A stretch of 59,569 bases of DNA from DASYTH01 sp035762905 (GCF_035762905.1 NZ_DASUCC010000133.1:1-59569); one strand, 5' to 3'. Counted from the first letter of the stretch, positions 45,588 through 55,553 are shown. The notes: generated by a model from the sequence alone, not told the origin. Made by a program: numbers and translations.

Positions 45588-46640
45588 GTGCGTCGCTCGT
45601 CGTTGGTTCTGGCCCTGCTCGGCGTGCTGCTTGTCGCGGCCGCCGCCGTCGTTCGCCTTGTCGTCGTGCCTGGTGTCACCGACCTGCCGTCGGATCTGGA
45701 TACCACCGCGCACTACGCGGGCAAGGGCACGCTGCTCAATACGTCCGCCCTGATGTCCGGCGACCTGGTCAACGTTCTGGCCCGGGACGTCGATGTCACC
45801 AGTGACCAGCATGTGTTCGTCAGCAAGACCGAGGGCGACACCGCGGTGGTGCACGTCGAGTCGACCCTGACCGCCGGGCAGACCAAGCTCGACCAGAAGC
45901 ACGTCTACGCGCTCAATCGCGACACCCGCATGGAGGCACCCGCCCCCGAGGGCGAGACGGTCGAGCCGCACACCGGCCTGACCATCGCCTTTCCCATCGA
46001 CCCCAAGGCCGACAACTCCTACACCTTCTACGACCCGACCAGCCAGACCAGCGGTCCTCTGAACTTCGTCGGCACCGAGACCAGGGGTGGCCGGGAAACC
46101 CACCACTACACCACCGAGATCACCGGCCCGGTCAAGGATCCCCAGCTCACCGCGACGCTGCCGCCGGCACTCCCCAGGGCGTTCGCCGGCCAGATCCTGC
46201 CGCTGCTGCCGCCCGACATCCAGGCCAGGTTCCAGCCACTCGCCGCCGCGCTGCCCGACGTCATCCCGCTGTCCTACACCGTGAAATCGACCTACGATCT
46301 CTGGGCCGACACCGAACTCGGCGCTCCGCTGGACAGCACGATCAAGCAGACCATCACCGCGGCGGCCGCCATCGCCGGCCAGAACCTCGAACTGCTGGCG
46401 GTCCTGGACCTCTCCCTCAACCAGACTCCCGCATCGATCCAGGAATACGCCGACCAGACCGACTCGGCCAGCACCCAGCTGGCCCTGCTGAGCATCTGGC
46501 TGCCCGTCGCCCTCCTCGCGATCGGCGTGGTGCTCATCGTGTTCGCGATCCTCCGCCGCAAGCCCACGGCCACCGCCCCGGCCGACTCGGCCGCGAATCA
46601 ACCACCCCATTTACCCTCAGGTGGTCCGGAACCCAGCTAG
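45588..46640 (+). CDS. DUF3068 (PorA-family) membrane-anchored protein
   Basis: A 350-residue protein with an N-terminal hydrophobic anchor (LVLALLGVLLVAAAAVVRLVVV) and a C-terminal transmembrane helix (LALLSIWLPVALLAIGVVLIVFAIL), with the extracytoplasmic domain between (SYTFYDP, ETHHYTTEITGP). The pattern matches DUF3068, common in actinobacteria, function unknown. GTG 45588 with AGGAG seven bases upstream. Its stop overlaps that of the convergent carboxypeptidase in the palindrome CTAG (46637-46640), so no room remains for a normal terminator. Confidence 0.85.
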   Translation: MRRSSLVLALLGVLLVAAAAVVRLVVVPGVTDLPSDLDTTAHYAGKGTLLNTSALMSGDLVNVLARDVDVTSDQHVFVSKTEGDTAVVHVESTLTAGQTKLDQKHVYALNRDTRMEAPAPEGETVEPHTGLTIAFPIDPKADNSYTFYDPTSQTSGPLNFVGTETRGGRETHHYTTEITGPVKDPQLTATLPPALPRAFAGQILPLLPPDIQARFQPLAAALPDVIPLSYTVKSTYDLWADTELGAPLDSTIKQTITAAAAIAGQNLELLAVLDLSLNQTPASIQEYADQTDSASTQLALLSIWLPVALLAIGVVLIVFAILRRKPTATAPADSAANQPPHLPSGGPEPS

Positions 46641-47884
46641 TCGATGAGCAACAGTTCTTCCTCCGCCGCGGCACTGTCGTCGGCGGTGCCGGGCAGCGTG
46701 TCGAACGCCTCGGGGTCGATTCGGTCGACCGCCCCGGTGCTGACGTCGTTGAGCATGCGCATCAGTCCGGCGATCACCGCGCGGGTGAAGTGCACGCGAC
46801 GTTGCTGGCCCAGCGTCTGGGTCTGGCCGCGCACCTCGAACAGCACGGTGCCGGTGCCGTTGAGCGCGAACGAGCAGCGGGCCTGGCCGGGCAGGTCACG
46901 GGTCGGCGCGTGCGGGTAGCGGGCGCCGATGAACCCGGCTTCGGTCATGCCGTTGAACGCGCTGATGGCGAGCTGGCGGGACTCGTCCTTGGTGTAGACC
47001 TCGGCGTACCTGGCGTACTTCTGCCCTGGTTCGAAGAACGCGTCGGGCAGCGGGGGGTAGTCGACGGCCACGTCGAGGAACCGGTTGGTGCCCTCCTGGC
47101 GCACGCAGGCGGCCTGATGATGCAGGTCGACGTAGACCTCGGGCACCCGGCCGCGCTCGGCGGTCAGGTCGAGATAGACATCGCGCAGGGTCTGCCCTTC
47201 CGGGGTGAGGAACCAACCGGGCCGGTCGGGACTGCCGGGCACGTCCTCCGGCCGCGGCAGGTAGTCCAGTTCGGGGTTGAAGTCCCGGTTCACGTCGAAT
47301 CCGGGCCGGGTGCGGTAGTCGTCGCCCTGCTGCTGGCCGTCGATGTAGTTCCAGGCCGGCGGGCGCCCGGCGAGTTGGGGGAACTGCCGCTGGACGTCGG
47401 CCCAGCTCTGGTCGTTACCGCGCCGGTCGAGTTCGGCGCCGTCGACGTTGAGCTTGGGCACCGCGACGAGGGTGATCGTGGCGCGCAACCGCCTGGCCTC
47501 ATGGGAGTTCGAGGTGCCCAGGTAGCGCAGGATGTGCAGCAGCGCGTCGGTGCCGGTCTTCTCGTTGCCGTGAATCTCGCTGGTGACCAGGAAAACCTTC
47601 GGTCCGGTGCCGACCACGGCGCGGTAGATCGGCCGGCCCTGGTTGGACGTGCCGACCTGGTCCACGTCCACCCGCCCGCGGCTGGTCCGCGCGATGCGGT
47701 CCAGCTCGCGTTGCAGCTCGCGCAGATCGGTGAATTGGTCGATCGGCAGGTCACGGGGTTCCTCGCTGCACGGCCGGACGTCCCCGGGGACGTCCGGCGC
47801 AGCCGCCGCGACCGGTGGCGCGAGGCCCATCAACAGCGGAATCCCGACGAACCCGGCGAGCACGTGCCGAACTGGCTTTCCCAT
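46637..47884 (-). CDS. Secreted M14-family zinc carboxypeptidase
   Basis: A 415-residue exported peptidase (signal VRHVLAGFVGIPLLMGLAPPVAAA/AP). Zinc ligands HxxE in SEIHGNEKTG (~105) and His in VDLHHQ, substrate strands NVDGAELDRRGND, and the catalytic Glu in VLFEVRGQ near the C-terminus. Normal M14 length plus a ~40-residue acidic tail (EAFDTLPGTADDSAAAEEE). Probably trims C-terminal residues of peptides outside the cell. Confidence 0.93.
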   Translation of the reverse strand: MGKPVRHVLAGFVGIPLLMGLAPPVAAAAPDVPGDVRPCSEEPRDLPIDQFTDLRELQRELDRIARTSRGRVDVDQVGTSNQGRPIYRAVVGTGPKVFLVTSEIHGNEKTGTDALLHILRYLGTSNSHEARRLRATITLVAVPKLNVDGAELDRRGNDQSWADVQRQFPQLAGRPPAWNYIDGQQQGDDYRTRPGFDVNRDFNPELDYLPRPEDVPGSPDRPGWFLTPEGQTLRDVYLDLTAERGRVPEVYVDLHHQAACVRQEGTNRFLDVAVDYPPLPDAFFEPGQKYARYAEVYTKDESRQLAISAFNGMTEAGFIGARYPHAPTRDLPGQARCSFALNGTGTVLFEVRGQTQTLGQQRRVHFTRAVIAGLMRMLNDVSTGAVDRIDPEAFDTLPGTADDSAAAEEELLLID

Positions 47885-47980
47885 GACAACTCCAGTGGTG
47901 TCAACCTGTGGAAGGCCAATCCAACGCTAGCGAGTCCGCCGTTCCCTGTCGAGGGTACGTCCACAATGGACAAACCGCGA

Positions 47981-48439
47981 TCAGCTCGAGATCTGCCTGA
48001 TCTCGATCTCGATGTTGTAGACGCCGGTGCCCCCGTTGATGAGCTGAAGGGTGGCGCTCAACGGTTGGCAGGGCAGGACCACGTCGCCGATCTCGTCGTT
48101 GAACACCGGGTCGTCCTCGATCACCCGGAGCCGGATGGCGCCGGCGAAGGTCCGGGTCGGGTTGTCGAAGGCCGACGCGGGTCTGCCCTGCCCGACGAAG
48201 GTGAACGGCACGGTGCCGCTGAGCGGGAAGTTCTTGTCGTTGAGCTCCATCCAGATCTCGTCGCCGCCGTTCTCCTGAAGTTCCAGGACCTGGATCTCGT
48301 CGCCGATCGAGCCGTCGATGTTCTTGACGGTCAACACGCAGGTCGCGGCCGCTTGTGCCGGAGCCGCGGTGGCCAGGCCGGTGGTGCCGCTGAGCATGAG
48401 CAGGCCGAGGCCGGCCGACAGTGCTCGCCGTAGTCGCAT
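47981..48439 (-). CDS. Small secreted beta-rich protein, unknown
   Basis: A 152-residue exported protein (signal LRRALSAGLGLLMLSGTTGL...AQA/AA). The mature part is acidic (pattern of D/E between hydrophobic strands: GDEIQVLELQENGGDEIW, IRLRVIEDDPVFNDEIGD) with two Cys, likely one disulfide. Divergent from the LuxR-type gene; the 183 bases between carry both promoters. No family recognised. Confidence 0.75.
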   Translation of the reverse strand: MRLRRALSAGLGLLMLSGTTGLATAAPAQAAATCVLTVKNIDGSIGDEIQVLELQENGGDEIWMELNDKNFPLSGTVPFTFVGQGRPASAFDNPTRTFAGAIRLRVIEDDPVFNDEIGDVVLPCQPLSATLQLINGGTGVYNIEIEIRQISS

Positions 48440-48622
48440 GGTGGTTCCTTCCGTTCGACCGCCACCGGCAGCACCGCCGGTGGGCTTCGGAAGAACAAGC
48501 TAAGGAGGCCGGACCGGCCGGGGCATGTAGCGAATTCGGTATCTCGCGCTGTAGCCGCCGGTGGGAATGCTGTATCTGTACCGCCGGCCGCGGCTCTCGT
48601 TCTGTGGGGATCCGGGAGGGTG

Positions 48623-51070
48623 ATGTCGGCTTCGGATGTCCGGCACAACTTGCCGGCGGACATGTGCGGCCTGGTCGGCCGTGAGCGGGACGTGGTCGAA
48701 CTTGTCGACGTGCTGCGCGGTTCCCGGCTGGTCACGCTGAGCGGGATCGGCGGGATCGGAAAGACCCGGTTGGCCCAGCGGGTCGCGGCGGAACTGGCGA
48801 AACCCCGAGACTTCGCCGACGGGGTCTGGCTGGTACCGCTCGCCGATCTGCACGATCCGGCGCTGCTGGACGAGGTCCTCGCCGCCGCGATCGGTGTGGT
48901 GGAGGAACCCGCCCGCCCACTGCGGGACACCCTCATCGATGCGCTGCGCTGCCGCGAGTCGCTGATCGTGCTGGACAACTGCGAGCACCTGGTGGCCGCA
49001 TGCGCGCGGCTCGCCGAAACCCTGCTCCGCACCGGTCCGCGCCTGCGGATCCTGGCCACCAGCCGGGAACCGCTCGCGATCGTGGGCGAGGTGGTGTGGC
49101 GGGTTGCTCCGCTGACGCCGCCGCCGCCCGGAGTCGACGACGCCGGCACGGTGGCCGCCCGGCCCGCGGTCCGGCTGTTCACCGAACGCGCGGCCGCCGC
49201 GCGGCGCGGGTTCGCGGTGACGCCCAACAACGCCGCCACCGTCGCGGCGATCACCCGGGCCCTTGACGGTCTCCCGCTGGCCCTCGAGCTTGCCGCCGCG
49301 CGCGTCGCCGTGCTCACCGTCGAGCAGATCGCCGAGCGCCTCGATGACCGGTTCGCACTGCTCACCCAGGGCAGCCGCACCGCGCCGGCCCGGCAACGCA
49401 CGCTCCGCGCCACCATGGACTGGAGCTTCGAGCTGCTCACCGACGACGAGCGCGTGCTGCTGCGCCGGCTCGCGATCTTCGCCGGCGGCTGGACCATGGA
49501 CATGGCCGCCGACGTGTGCGGGGACGGCGACGACGTGCTCGAGCTGGTGTCCGGCCTGTTGACCAAATCACTGGTCGTGCTGGACGGGACGGTCGGCGCC
49601 ACCGCGCGGTACCGGCTGCTCGAAACGATCCGGGTGTACGCCGTCGAGCGTCTGACCGAGGCCGGCGAGCACATCGACGTGGCCCGCCGGCACCTGCGGC
49701 ACATGCTGGAACTGGCCGGGCGGCACCAGGACACCGGCTGGCTGAACCCGGCCGTGACCTGGGCGGACCGGCAGGCCGCCTACCGTCGGGTGGAATCGGA
49801 GCTGGACAACCACCGGGCCGCCCTGGCCTGGGCCCTCGGTCATGACGAGATCGACACCGGGCTGCGGCTGTGCGTCGCGCTGCGCTGGTTCTGGTTCGTC
49901 CGCGGCCACATCGCCGAGGGCCGATCATGGCTCAACCGCTTCCTGTGCCGGGCGGATCGCGGCGGTCGGGCGGTCGCGGCGGCGCTCATCGCGCACGGCG
50001 ACCTCGCCTTCGAACAGGGCGCCCTCGACCAGGCCGCCGGCCTCGCCGAGGAGAGCCGCGCCGCCTTCGAGGCGGATGGCGACAAGTCCGGCATCGTCCA
50101 GGCGCGTAGCCTGCTGGCCAGGATCGACATCCGGCACGGCCGGGCCGCGCGGGCGCGGACCGCCCTCGAGGAGATCCGCACCCTTTCCCAGGCTGCCGGT
50201 GATTCCTGGACCGAGGCCGCCGCGGTCGGCTGGCTCGGCACGGTGGCGTCGCGCACCGGTCAGTTCCGCCACGCCGCCCGCTGTTACGAGGAAAGCCTCG
50301 CGATCTTCCAACGCATCGGCCACCTCGGCATGGCCGCGAACATCCTGATGGGTCTCGGCCTCGTCGCCCACGCCCAGGGCGACCACGACCGGGCCCTTCG
50401 CACCTATACGAAAGCCCACGCGATTCTGTCCGATATGGACGCTCGGCCGCAGTTGGCCCGATGCCTCGCCGGAATGGCCATGGTATCCCTCGACCTTGGC
50501 GACCTGGCCCTGGCCGACCGCCGCCTCACCGAGAGCCTCGCCCTGAACCTCGCCACCGGCCAACGCCTCGGCCTCGCCCGCCTGCTCGACGCCTTCGCCG
50601 ACCTCGCAGCGAAGTCCGACTCCCCTGCCCGCGCCATCCGCCTGGCCGGCGCCGCCGCCGCACTGCGCGCGGCCGCCGGCATCCCCACCGACACGAGCAG
50701 CGCCAAGGGCCAAACCCGCCTCACCAAAGCCCGGGCCACCCTCGGCGCCCCCACCGCCACCCAACTGTGGACCGAAGGCGCCACCATGCCGCTCGACTCG
50801 GCGATCGCCTACGCCCTGAACCACCCCGGCCCGCCACCCCACGATCCCCCGCCGGCCAACACGATCAGCGGCCCAACCACCATCTCACCCCGCGAACGGG
50901 AAATCGCCGCCCTCATCGCCCGTGGCCTCACCAACCGCCAGATCGCCGCCGAACTCGTCATCAGCACCGGCACCGTCGGCCGCCACGTCTCCAACATCCT
51001 CACCAAACTCGGCTACTCGTCCCGCACCCAGATCGCCATGTGGATCACCCACGCGACCAATCACTCGTAG
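48623..51070 (+). CDS. LuxR-family regulator with NB-ARC ATPase and TPR-like region
   Basis: An 815-residue regulator. NTPase domain first (LVGRERDVVELVDVL, Walker A SGIGGIGKTRL ~42, LIVLDNCEHL, LATSREPL), then a helical repeat region (~430-680; ALIAHGDLAFEQGALDQAAGLAEESRAAF and related units), and a C-terminal LuxR HTH (~755-815; SPREREIAALIARGLTNRQIAAEL...VGRHVSNILTKLGYSSR). GTG 48620 and ATG 48623 are both open; GGGAGG precedes them closely. A large stand-alone regulator whose target is not evident. It overlaps the convergent GH30 gene by ten bases. Confidence 0.93.
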   Translation: MSASDVRHNLPADMCGLVGRERDVVELVDVLRGSRLVTLSGIGGIGKTRLAQRVAAELAKPRDFADGVWLVPLADLHDPALLDEVLAAAIGVVEEPARPLRDTLIDALRCRESLIVLDNCEHLVAACARLAETLLRTGPRLRILATSREPLAIVGEVVWRVAPLTPPPPGVDDAGTVAARPAVRLFTERAAAARRGFAVTPNNAATVAAITRALDGLPLALELAAARVAVLTVEQIAERLDDRFALLTQGSRTAPARQRTLRATMDWSFELLTDDERVLLRRLAIFAGGWTMDMAADVCGDGDDVLELVSGLLTKSLVVLDGTVGATARYRLLETIRVYAVERLTEAGEHIDVARRHLRHMLELAGRHQDTGWLNPAVTWADRQAAYRRVESELDNHRAALAWALGHDEIDTGLRLCVALRWFWFVRGHIAEGRSWLNRFLCRADRGGRAVAAALIAHGDLAFEQGALDQAAGLAEESRAAFEADGDKSGIVQARSLLARIDIRHGRAARARTALEEIRTLSQAAGDSWTEAAAVGWLGTVASRTGQFRHAARCYEESLAIFQRIGHLGMAANILMGLGLVAHAQGDHDRALRTYTKAHAILSDMDARPQLARCLAGMAMVSLDLGDLALADRRLTESLALNLATGQRLGLARLLDAFADLAAKSDSPARAIRLAGAAAALRAAAGIPTDTSSAKGQTRLTKARATLGAPTATQLWTEGATMPLDSAIAYALNHPGPPPHDPPPANTISGPTTISPREREIAALIARGLTNRQIAAELVISTGTVGRHVSNILTKLGYSSRTQIAMWITHATNHS

Positions 51071-52971
51071 AGCCGAAGATCGGCGATGCTCCACCAGTTT
51101 CCGGCGGCGGCGGTCGAGGTGATGCGTAGGTGACGGGCCTTCGTGCGGGGCAGGTCGATGTTGGTCAACTGGCCGGTGCCGGCACCCGTGGCGAGCGTGC
51201 GCCAGGTGGTGGCGTCGTCGCTGACCGCCAGTTCCCAGCCACGGGCGTAGTCGCCGAGCTGGCCGCCGCTGTCGACGGCTACCCGGCGAAACGCCGTACG
51301 GGCACCGAGATCGACCTGCAGGTACTGGCCCGGTTCCTGGGCCGCTGCGCTGGTCCAGCGGGTCGAGGCGTCCCCGTCGACCGCCAGTCTCGGGCTCTCT
51401 CCGGCCGGTCGGGCGGTTGCCGTCGCACCGCGCAGCGGCACGGCGTCGAGTCGGCTGCGCAGCCCCTTCGGCCAGGTCATGGTGGCCACGGCGCCGCCGG
51501 GCAGCGTGTACTCGAGCAGATTCTCGCCGACCGCGACGGCGAACGATCTCGGGTCGTCGTTCTCGTTGTGCACCACCAGAACCGTGGAGCCGTCCGGATT
51601 GCGGAAGGCGACGTCCATGATCTGGCCGTTCCATCCCGTGGTGCCGAACGAGGTGCTGGCCACCCGGACGGCGCCGGACCGCACGAACTTCGACAGGTGC
51701 CCGATGGTGTAGTACTCCGCGTTGGTGGTGACGCTGCCGTCGGGTTGCAGGGTGACCAGGGCGGTACAGGTGTCGCAGCCGCCGTTGTGCGGGCCACCGG
51801 TGCTGTCCAGCGCGATGTTCCAGTTGACCACCGATTTCGCCCAGTTGCGCGTGGTGCCGATGGCGAGGTTGCGGGCGTGCCACACCAGGGTGTCGCGGAA
51901 GAACTGCTCGGGCGGGTCGGCCGGGCCGTGCGAACCGGAGCATTCGGTGAACCAGATTCCCTTGTCCGGGTGGGCATCGTGCAACGCGGTCTGGGCGCTG
52001 GGATCCCCGGAGTAGCAGTGGTAGGCGGTGCCGGCGACCCAGCGGGCGGCCGGACCGGCGAGAATCTGGTAGGGATAGTCGGTCTCCGGGCTCTCCCCGG
52101 GCGGCGTGCTGCCGATGTCGCCGGGATGCGTGGCCCAGTTGTGGTCGTAGGCCAGGATCTTCGTGCCCGGGCTCGCCGCGCGCAGCAATGGGCCGAGCGC
52201 CTCGATCACCCGGGTCTGCTGGCGCACGGGCAGGTCGGTGCCCGGGTAGCCGCTCGGCAGCCGGTTCTGCGGCTCGTTCTGCACCGACAGGTAGTCCACC
52301 GGCACCCCCGCCGCGGCGTAGGCCCGCACGAAGGCGACCAGGTAACGGGCATAGGCGTCGTAGACGGCCGGGTCGTCCTTGAGCCGCCCGCCGACCAGCG
52401 TGCCGGTGGTCTTCATCCAGGCCGGCGGGCTCCACGGGGTGGCCATGACCTTCAGCTGCGGGTTGAGCTGCCGCGCCCGCCGCAGCAGCGGCAGGATTCG
52501 CGCCTCGTCGTGGGCGATGCTGAAGCGCCGCAAGGCGAAGTCCGTCTCGCCCGCGGGCACGTCGTCATAGGTGTAATGGCTGGCCTCGGCGGTGAAGTCC
52601 GACGAACCGACCGGCTGACGCAGGAAGCTGACGCCGATGCCGCGCCGCGGGTCGAACAGCCGGCGCAGGGTGTCCTCCCTGGCGGCCGGACTCAGCCGGT
52701 ACAGCACCTCGGCGGACGAGTCCGTGATCGACGCGCCGAAACCGTCCATCCGCTGGTAGGTCTGCTCCGGATCCACCACGATGGTCGGCAGCGTCGACGA
52801 ACCCCGGTGAAACGCCACCGGAACCTGCTCCCGCATCAGCTGCGACCGGTCGACGGTGGTCAGCCAGATCCTCGCCGTCACCCGCGACTCCGCGGCCGGA
52901 CCGGCCGCCGTACTCGTCGTCAGCGCCGCGACCGTGATCAGCACGCCCGCAATACGCACAATTGCCCGCAT
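51061..52971 (-). CDS. Secreted GH30 glycosidase (glucosylceramidase-like) with C-terminal CBM
   Basis: A 636-residue exported enzyme (signal VRIAGVLITVAALTTSTAAG). GH30 catalytic domain: MDGFGASITDSSAEVL, ATPWSPPAWMKT, acid/base SVQNEP (~230), nucleophile WFTECSG (~342), then the beta-sandwich side domain (NAEYYTIGHLSKFV). Residues ~490-636 are an F5/8 type C-like carbohydrate-binding module (ATARPAGESPRLAVDGDASTRWTS...YLQVDLG). Distinct from the GH30 at 30656: this one is of the glucosylceramidase/glucanase type. ATG 52971 lies close to the start of the methyltransferase-gene end. Confidence 0.93.
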   Translation of the reverse strand: MRAIVRIAGVLITVAALTTSTAAGPAAESRVTARIWLTTVDRSQLMREQVPVAFHRGSSTLPTIVVDPEQTYQRMDGFGASITDSSAEVLYRLSPAAREDTLRRLFDPRRGIGVSFLRQPVGSSDFTAEASHYTYDDVPAGETDFALRRFSIAHDEARILPLLRRARQLNPQLKVMATPWSPPAWMKTTGTLVGGRLKDDPAVYDAYARYLVAFVRAYAAAGVPVDYLSVQNEPQNRLPSGYPGTDLPVRQQTRVIEALGPLLRAASPGTKILAYDHNWATHPGDIGSTPPGESPETDYPYQILAGPAARWVAGTAYHCYSGDPSAQTALHDAHPDKGIWFTECSGSHGPADPPEQFFRDTLVWHARNLAIGTTRNWAKSVVNWNIALDSTGGPHNGGCDTCTALVTLQPDGSVTTNAEYYTIGHLSKFVRSGAVRVASTSFGTTGWNGQIMDVAFRNPDGSTVLVVHNENDDPRSFAVAVGENLLEYTLPGGAVATMTWPKGLRSRLDAVPLRGATATARPAGESPRLAVDGDASTRWTSAAAQEPGQYLQVDLGARTAFRRVAVDSGGQLGDYARGWELAVSDDATTWRTLATGAGTGQLTNIDLPRTKARHLRITSTAAAGNWWSIADLRLYE

Positions 52972-52974
52972 CGC

Positions 52975-53790
52975 TCACCTCGGTTTGCGACCGACCGCTC
53001 CCATGATGCCGATGCGCGCGGGGTCGTCGCCGACGTCCCCGGGTGCCTCGGGTCGCCATTGTGGTACCCAGACCAGACCGGGTTCCACCAGTTCCGTGCC
53101 CGCCATCAGATCCATGACCTCGGCGTGGTTTCGGCTGATGAACGGCGTCGTCGTATTGTCGTAGGCCCGCTCGGCACCGGCCGGCACGTCGTCGAGTCCG
53201 GCAGTGCTGCCGTGCGAGACCACGAAGTAGCTGCCGGGTGCCATGGGCCCCAGGTAGCGGGCGACCGAGGCACGCGGCTCGGCGGAGTCGGGGACGAAGT
53301 GCAGCACCGCGACCATCAGCAACGCCATCGGTTGCTCGAAGTCGATCAACCGCGCGACCGAGTCCGAGTTCAGGACCGTGTCCGGGTCGCTCAGATCCGC
53401 GTGCAGGACGGCCGCGTTCCGGTTGTCCTCAAGAATCGCCTCACTGTGCGCCACCGCGACCGGCTCGTTGTCCACGTAGACGACCCGGCACTCGGGCGCC
53501 AACCCCTGGGCGATCTCGTGCACGTTTCCCACCGTCGGAATACCCGAGCCGATGTCGAGGAACTGCCGGATTCCGGCGTCGACGCAGAACCGGACGGCCC
53601 GGCCAAGAAAAGCTCGGTTGGCCCGAAACGACCGGTCGACGTTGGGCACAATCTTCAGGAACTGCTCGGCAAACCTGCGGTCCGGCTCGAAGTTGCACGC
53701 GCCACCAAGAAGGTAGTCATAAATTCGAGCCGCGTTCGGTTTCTCCACATCAATATCCTGTGGTGCCCACGACGGTCGCTCAGCTGACAT
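52975..53790 (-). CDS. DUF574-type SAM-dependent methyltransferase
   Basis: A 271-residue protein of the S-adenosyl methyltransferase (DUF574) family, abundant in actinomycetes. Family signature at the start (PNAARIYDYLLGGACNFEPDRRFAEQF), SAM-binding FLDIGSGIPTVGN, VYVDNEPVAVAHSEAIL, and the C-terminal RNHAEVMDLMAG. ATG 53790 has no clear ribosome site, so it may be leaderless. Substrate unknown. It lies directly upstream of the GH30 gene (three bases apart), so they may share a transcript. Confidence 0.92.
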   Translation of the reverse strand: MSAERPSWAPQDIDVEKPNAARIYDYLLGGACNFEPDRRFAEQFLKIVPNVDRSFRANRAFLGRAVRFCVDAGIRQFLDIGSGIPTVGNVHEIAQGLAPECRVVYVDNEPVAVAHSEAILEDNRNAAVLHADLSDPDTVLNSDSVARLIDFEQPMALLMVAVLHFVPDSAEPRASVARYLGPMAPGSYFVVSHGSTAGLDDVPAGAERAYDNTTTPFISRNHAEVMDLMAGTELVEPGLVWVPQWRPEAPGDVGDDPARIGIMGAVGRKPR

Positions 53791-53830
53791 GCGCAGATCA
53801 TACCGACCCGCCAGGGACCGCCACACATGA

Positions 53831-54337
53831 TCAACCCGCACCCCGGTTCACTGCCCGGCCCGACCCACCCGGTGCTGGTTGCGGCGGCACCGGATCGTCC
53901 TCCTCCCTGGGAAAGATCGCGATCGAGGCGAAGACCAGGACGGCACCGAACGCCGCATGGACCGTGAGGTTCTCGCCGAGGATCAGGATCGCCGTGCACA
54001 GCCCGAAAACCGGTATGAGATTGACGATGGTTGCTGACAGACCCGCGGAGATCGACGCGAGCGCGTAGTTGTAGAGCAGGAAGCTTCCGGCGAAGCCGCC
54101 GACGCCGATCAGAATGGCGAGGATCCAGGACTGCCATGGGACCGAAAGGTCGAAGCGCTCCTCGCCCGTGCCTCACAGATAAGCGGTGAACGGCAGGATG
54201 AACAACAGTCCGGCGAGGAACTGATGTGCGGTCATGGTCAGGGTGTCGAGGTCTCTGGCCAGGTCGCGCGTCACCAGCACGTGGACCGCGGCGCTCAGGG
54301 TGCCGAGGAGTACCAGGAGATCGCCCAGGTTGACGCA
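53831..54337 (-). pseudogene. EamA/DMT-type transporter remnant with in-frame stop
   Basis: Minus-strand translation gives NLGDLLVLLGTLSAAVHVL...QFLAGLLFILPFTAYL, a TGA stop (54173-54175), then without frame change ...VPWQSWILAILIGVGGFAGSF, LLYNYALASISAGLSATIV and LGENLTVHAAFGAVLVFASIAI to the natural TGA at 53831. This is the C-terminal EamA half plus the end of the first half of a 10-helix transporter. The N-terminal ~130 residues are missing, and the stop replaces a codon between helices. Decayed gene. Confidence 0.75.
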
Positions 54338-54641
54338 CAGTGGTGAACCGGTGCACCGTGGTCGGCAAGTAGTCAGGCCGAACCGAGCCACCCCAGATTT
54401 CGGCTTGATGATCGGCGTACATGTTCTGGACCAACAAGCCCTTGCTCCGCCGATTGTCAAACTCGGCGAAGACACCCTCAGTACTGTCGCTGAACGGACA
54501 GATATCTCCTGACCGAGAACATGTCGATACGGCCGAACGGCCTAATGTCCATTCCCCCAGTCGCACGTACCACGGAAGGTCGCCCGTCCCCACCCGTGCC
54601 AGGGTTGCCCGGCGGTCCTCAAGGTTCGCGCTTCACCAGGA
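54338..54641. other. Intergenic stretch, nothing recognised
   Basis: About 300 bases between the transporter remnant and the lipoprotein gene. It likely includes the lost 5' part of the transporter, but no protein, RNA or repeat could be recognised on either strand. Confidence 0.4.
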
Positions 54642-55553
54642 TCAGCGGTTCATCTCCGCCGGGTCGATCAGTTTGTCGGCCGGGGGCGCGGTAACCGATA
54701 CGGGTTTGCCGAAGTTGGTCAGCCGCAGCTCGATCGTGGTGGTCAGGCCGTTCGGCGGCACCTCGACGCCGGCCAGCTCCATGATCTGTCGCATGAGGTC
54801 GGTCGCGTCCAGGCGCATGCTCTCGATTCGGCCCTGAGCATCGGTCACCGCCTCGAACGAGACCTCGCCGGTGAGCTGTTCGACGTCGATCTGGCGGCGG
54901 GCGAACATGCGCATCGCCGCCGTGCCCAACACTCCCACGGCCTCCGGTGCCGGCACGGTCAGCCGGAACGTCGATCCCGCCCGGGACACCGTCGCATCCG
55001 CACTGTCGATCAGGGCGAGCAGCCGCGACGGCGAGCGCGGGTCGTCACCGAGTTGCACGCCCTGGCCCGCCAGCATCGTCGCGGCGTCGTCCAGGGTCAT
55101 CGGCAGCCACCGGCCGCGCAGGTTCTCCGGCCAGGCGCGCAGGGTCAGATACAGCTTGTCACCGACCCGTGACACCTCGGTCGTCAGATCCTCAAGCGCC
55201 ATACCGGATCCGCCGGTGAGCATGCGTCCGAGCTCGGGCGGATCAGCGGAGAACGCGGTCACCACCCGATAGTTGCCGGATGGACCGTCGAAATCGGCCG
55301 TCGAGGTCCACTCGAAGGTCCCCTCGGCGCCGATGCCCATCACCTGCCGTTCGACCAGCTCGCCGGTCGTGGCCAAGGTCTTGGTCACCGCGGCCTCGAC
55401 CTCATCGAGCGTCGCCGCCTGCGCGGGCGGCCCGGGTGCCGCGGACGGCCCGGATGCCGCGGGCGCACCGTCCGAACACGCGCTGGTCACCAGTAGGCCA
55501 GCCAACAGAACCCATCCGAACCGAGCGAGAACCGATTTCACGACCGCCCCCAT
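54642..55553 (-). CDS. LppX/LprG-like lipoprotein
   Basis: A 303-residue lipoprotein: signal SVLARFGWVLLAGLLVTSAC with the lipobox Cys, a Pro/Ala/Gly/Ser-rich linker, then a beta-rich domain (GTFEWTSTADFDGPSGNYRVV, LYLTLRAWPENLRGRWLPM, FRLTVPAPEAVG) like the LolA-fold LprG/LppX group that binds lipids. ATG 55553; divergent from the SRPBCC gene with a shared ~220-base regulatory region. Confidence 0.8.
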   Translation of the reverse strand: MGAVVKSVLARFGWVLLAGLLVTSACSDGAPAASGPSAAPGPPAQAATLDEVEAAVTKTLATTGELVERQVMGIGAEGTFEWTSTADFDGPSGNYRVVTAFSADPPELGRMLTGGSGMALEDLTTEVSRVGDKLYLTLRAWPENLRGRWLPMTLDDAATMLAGQGVQLGDDPRSPSRLLALIDSADATVSRAGSTFRLTVPAPEAVGVLGTAAMRMFARRQIDVEQLTGEVSFEAVTDAQGRIESMRLDATDLMRQIMELAGVEVPPNGLTTTIELRLTNFGKPVSVTAPPADKLIDPAEMNR

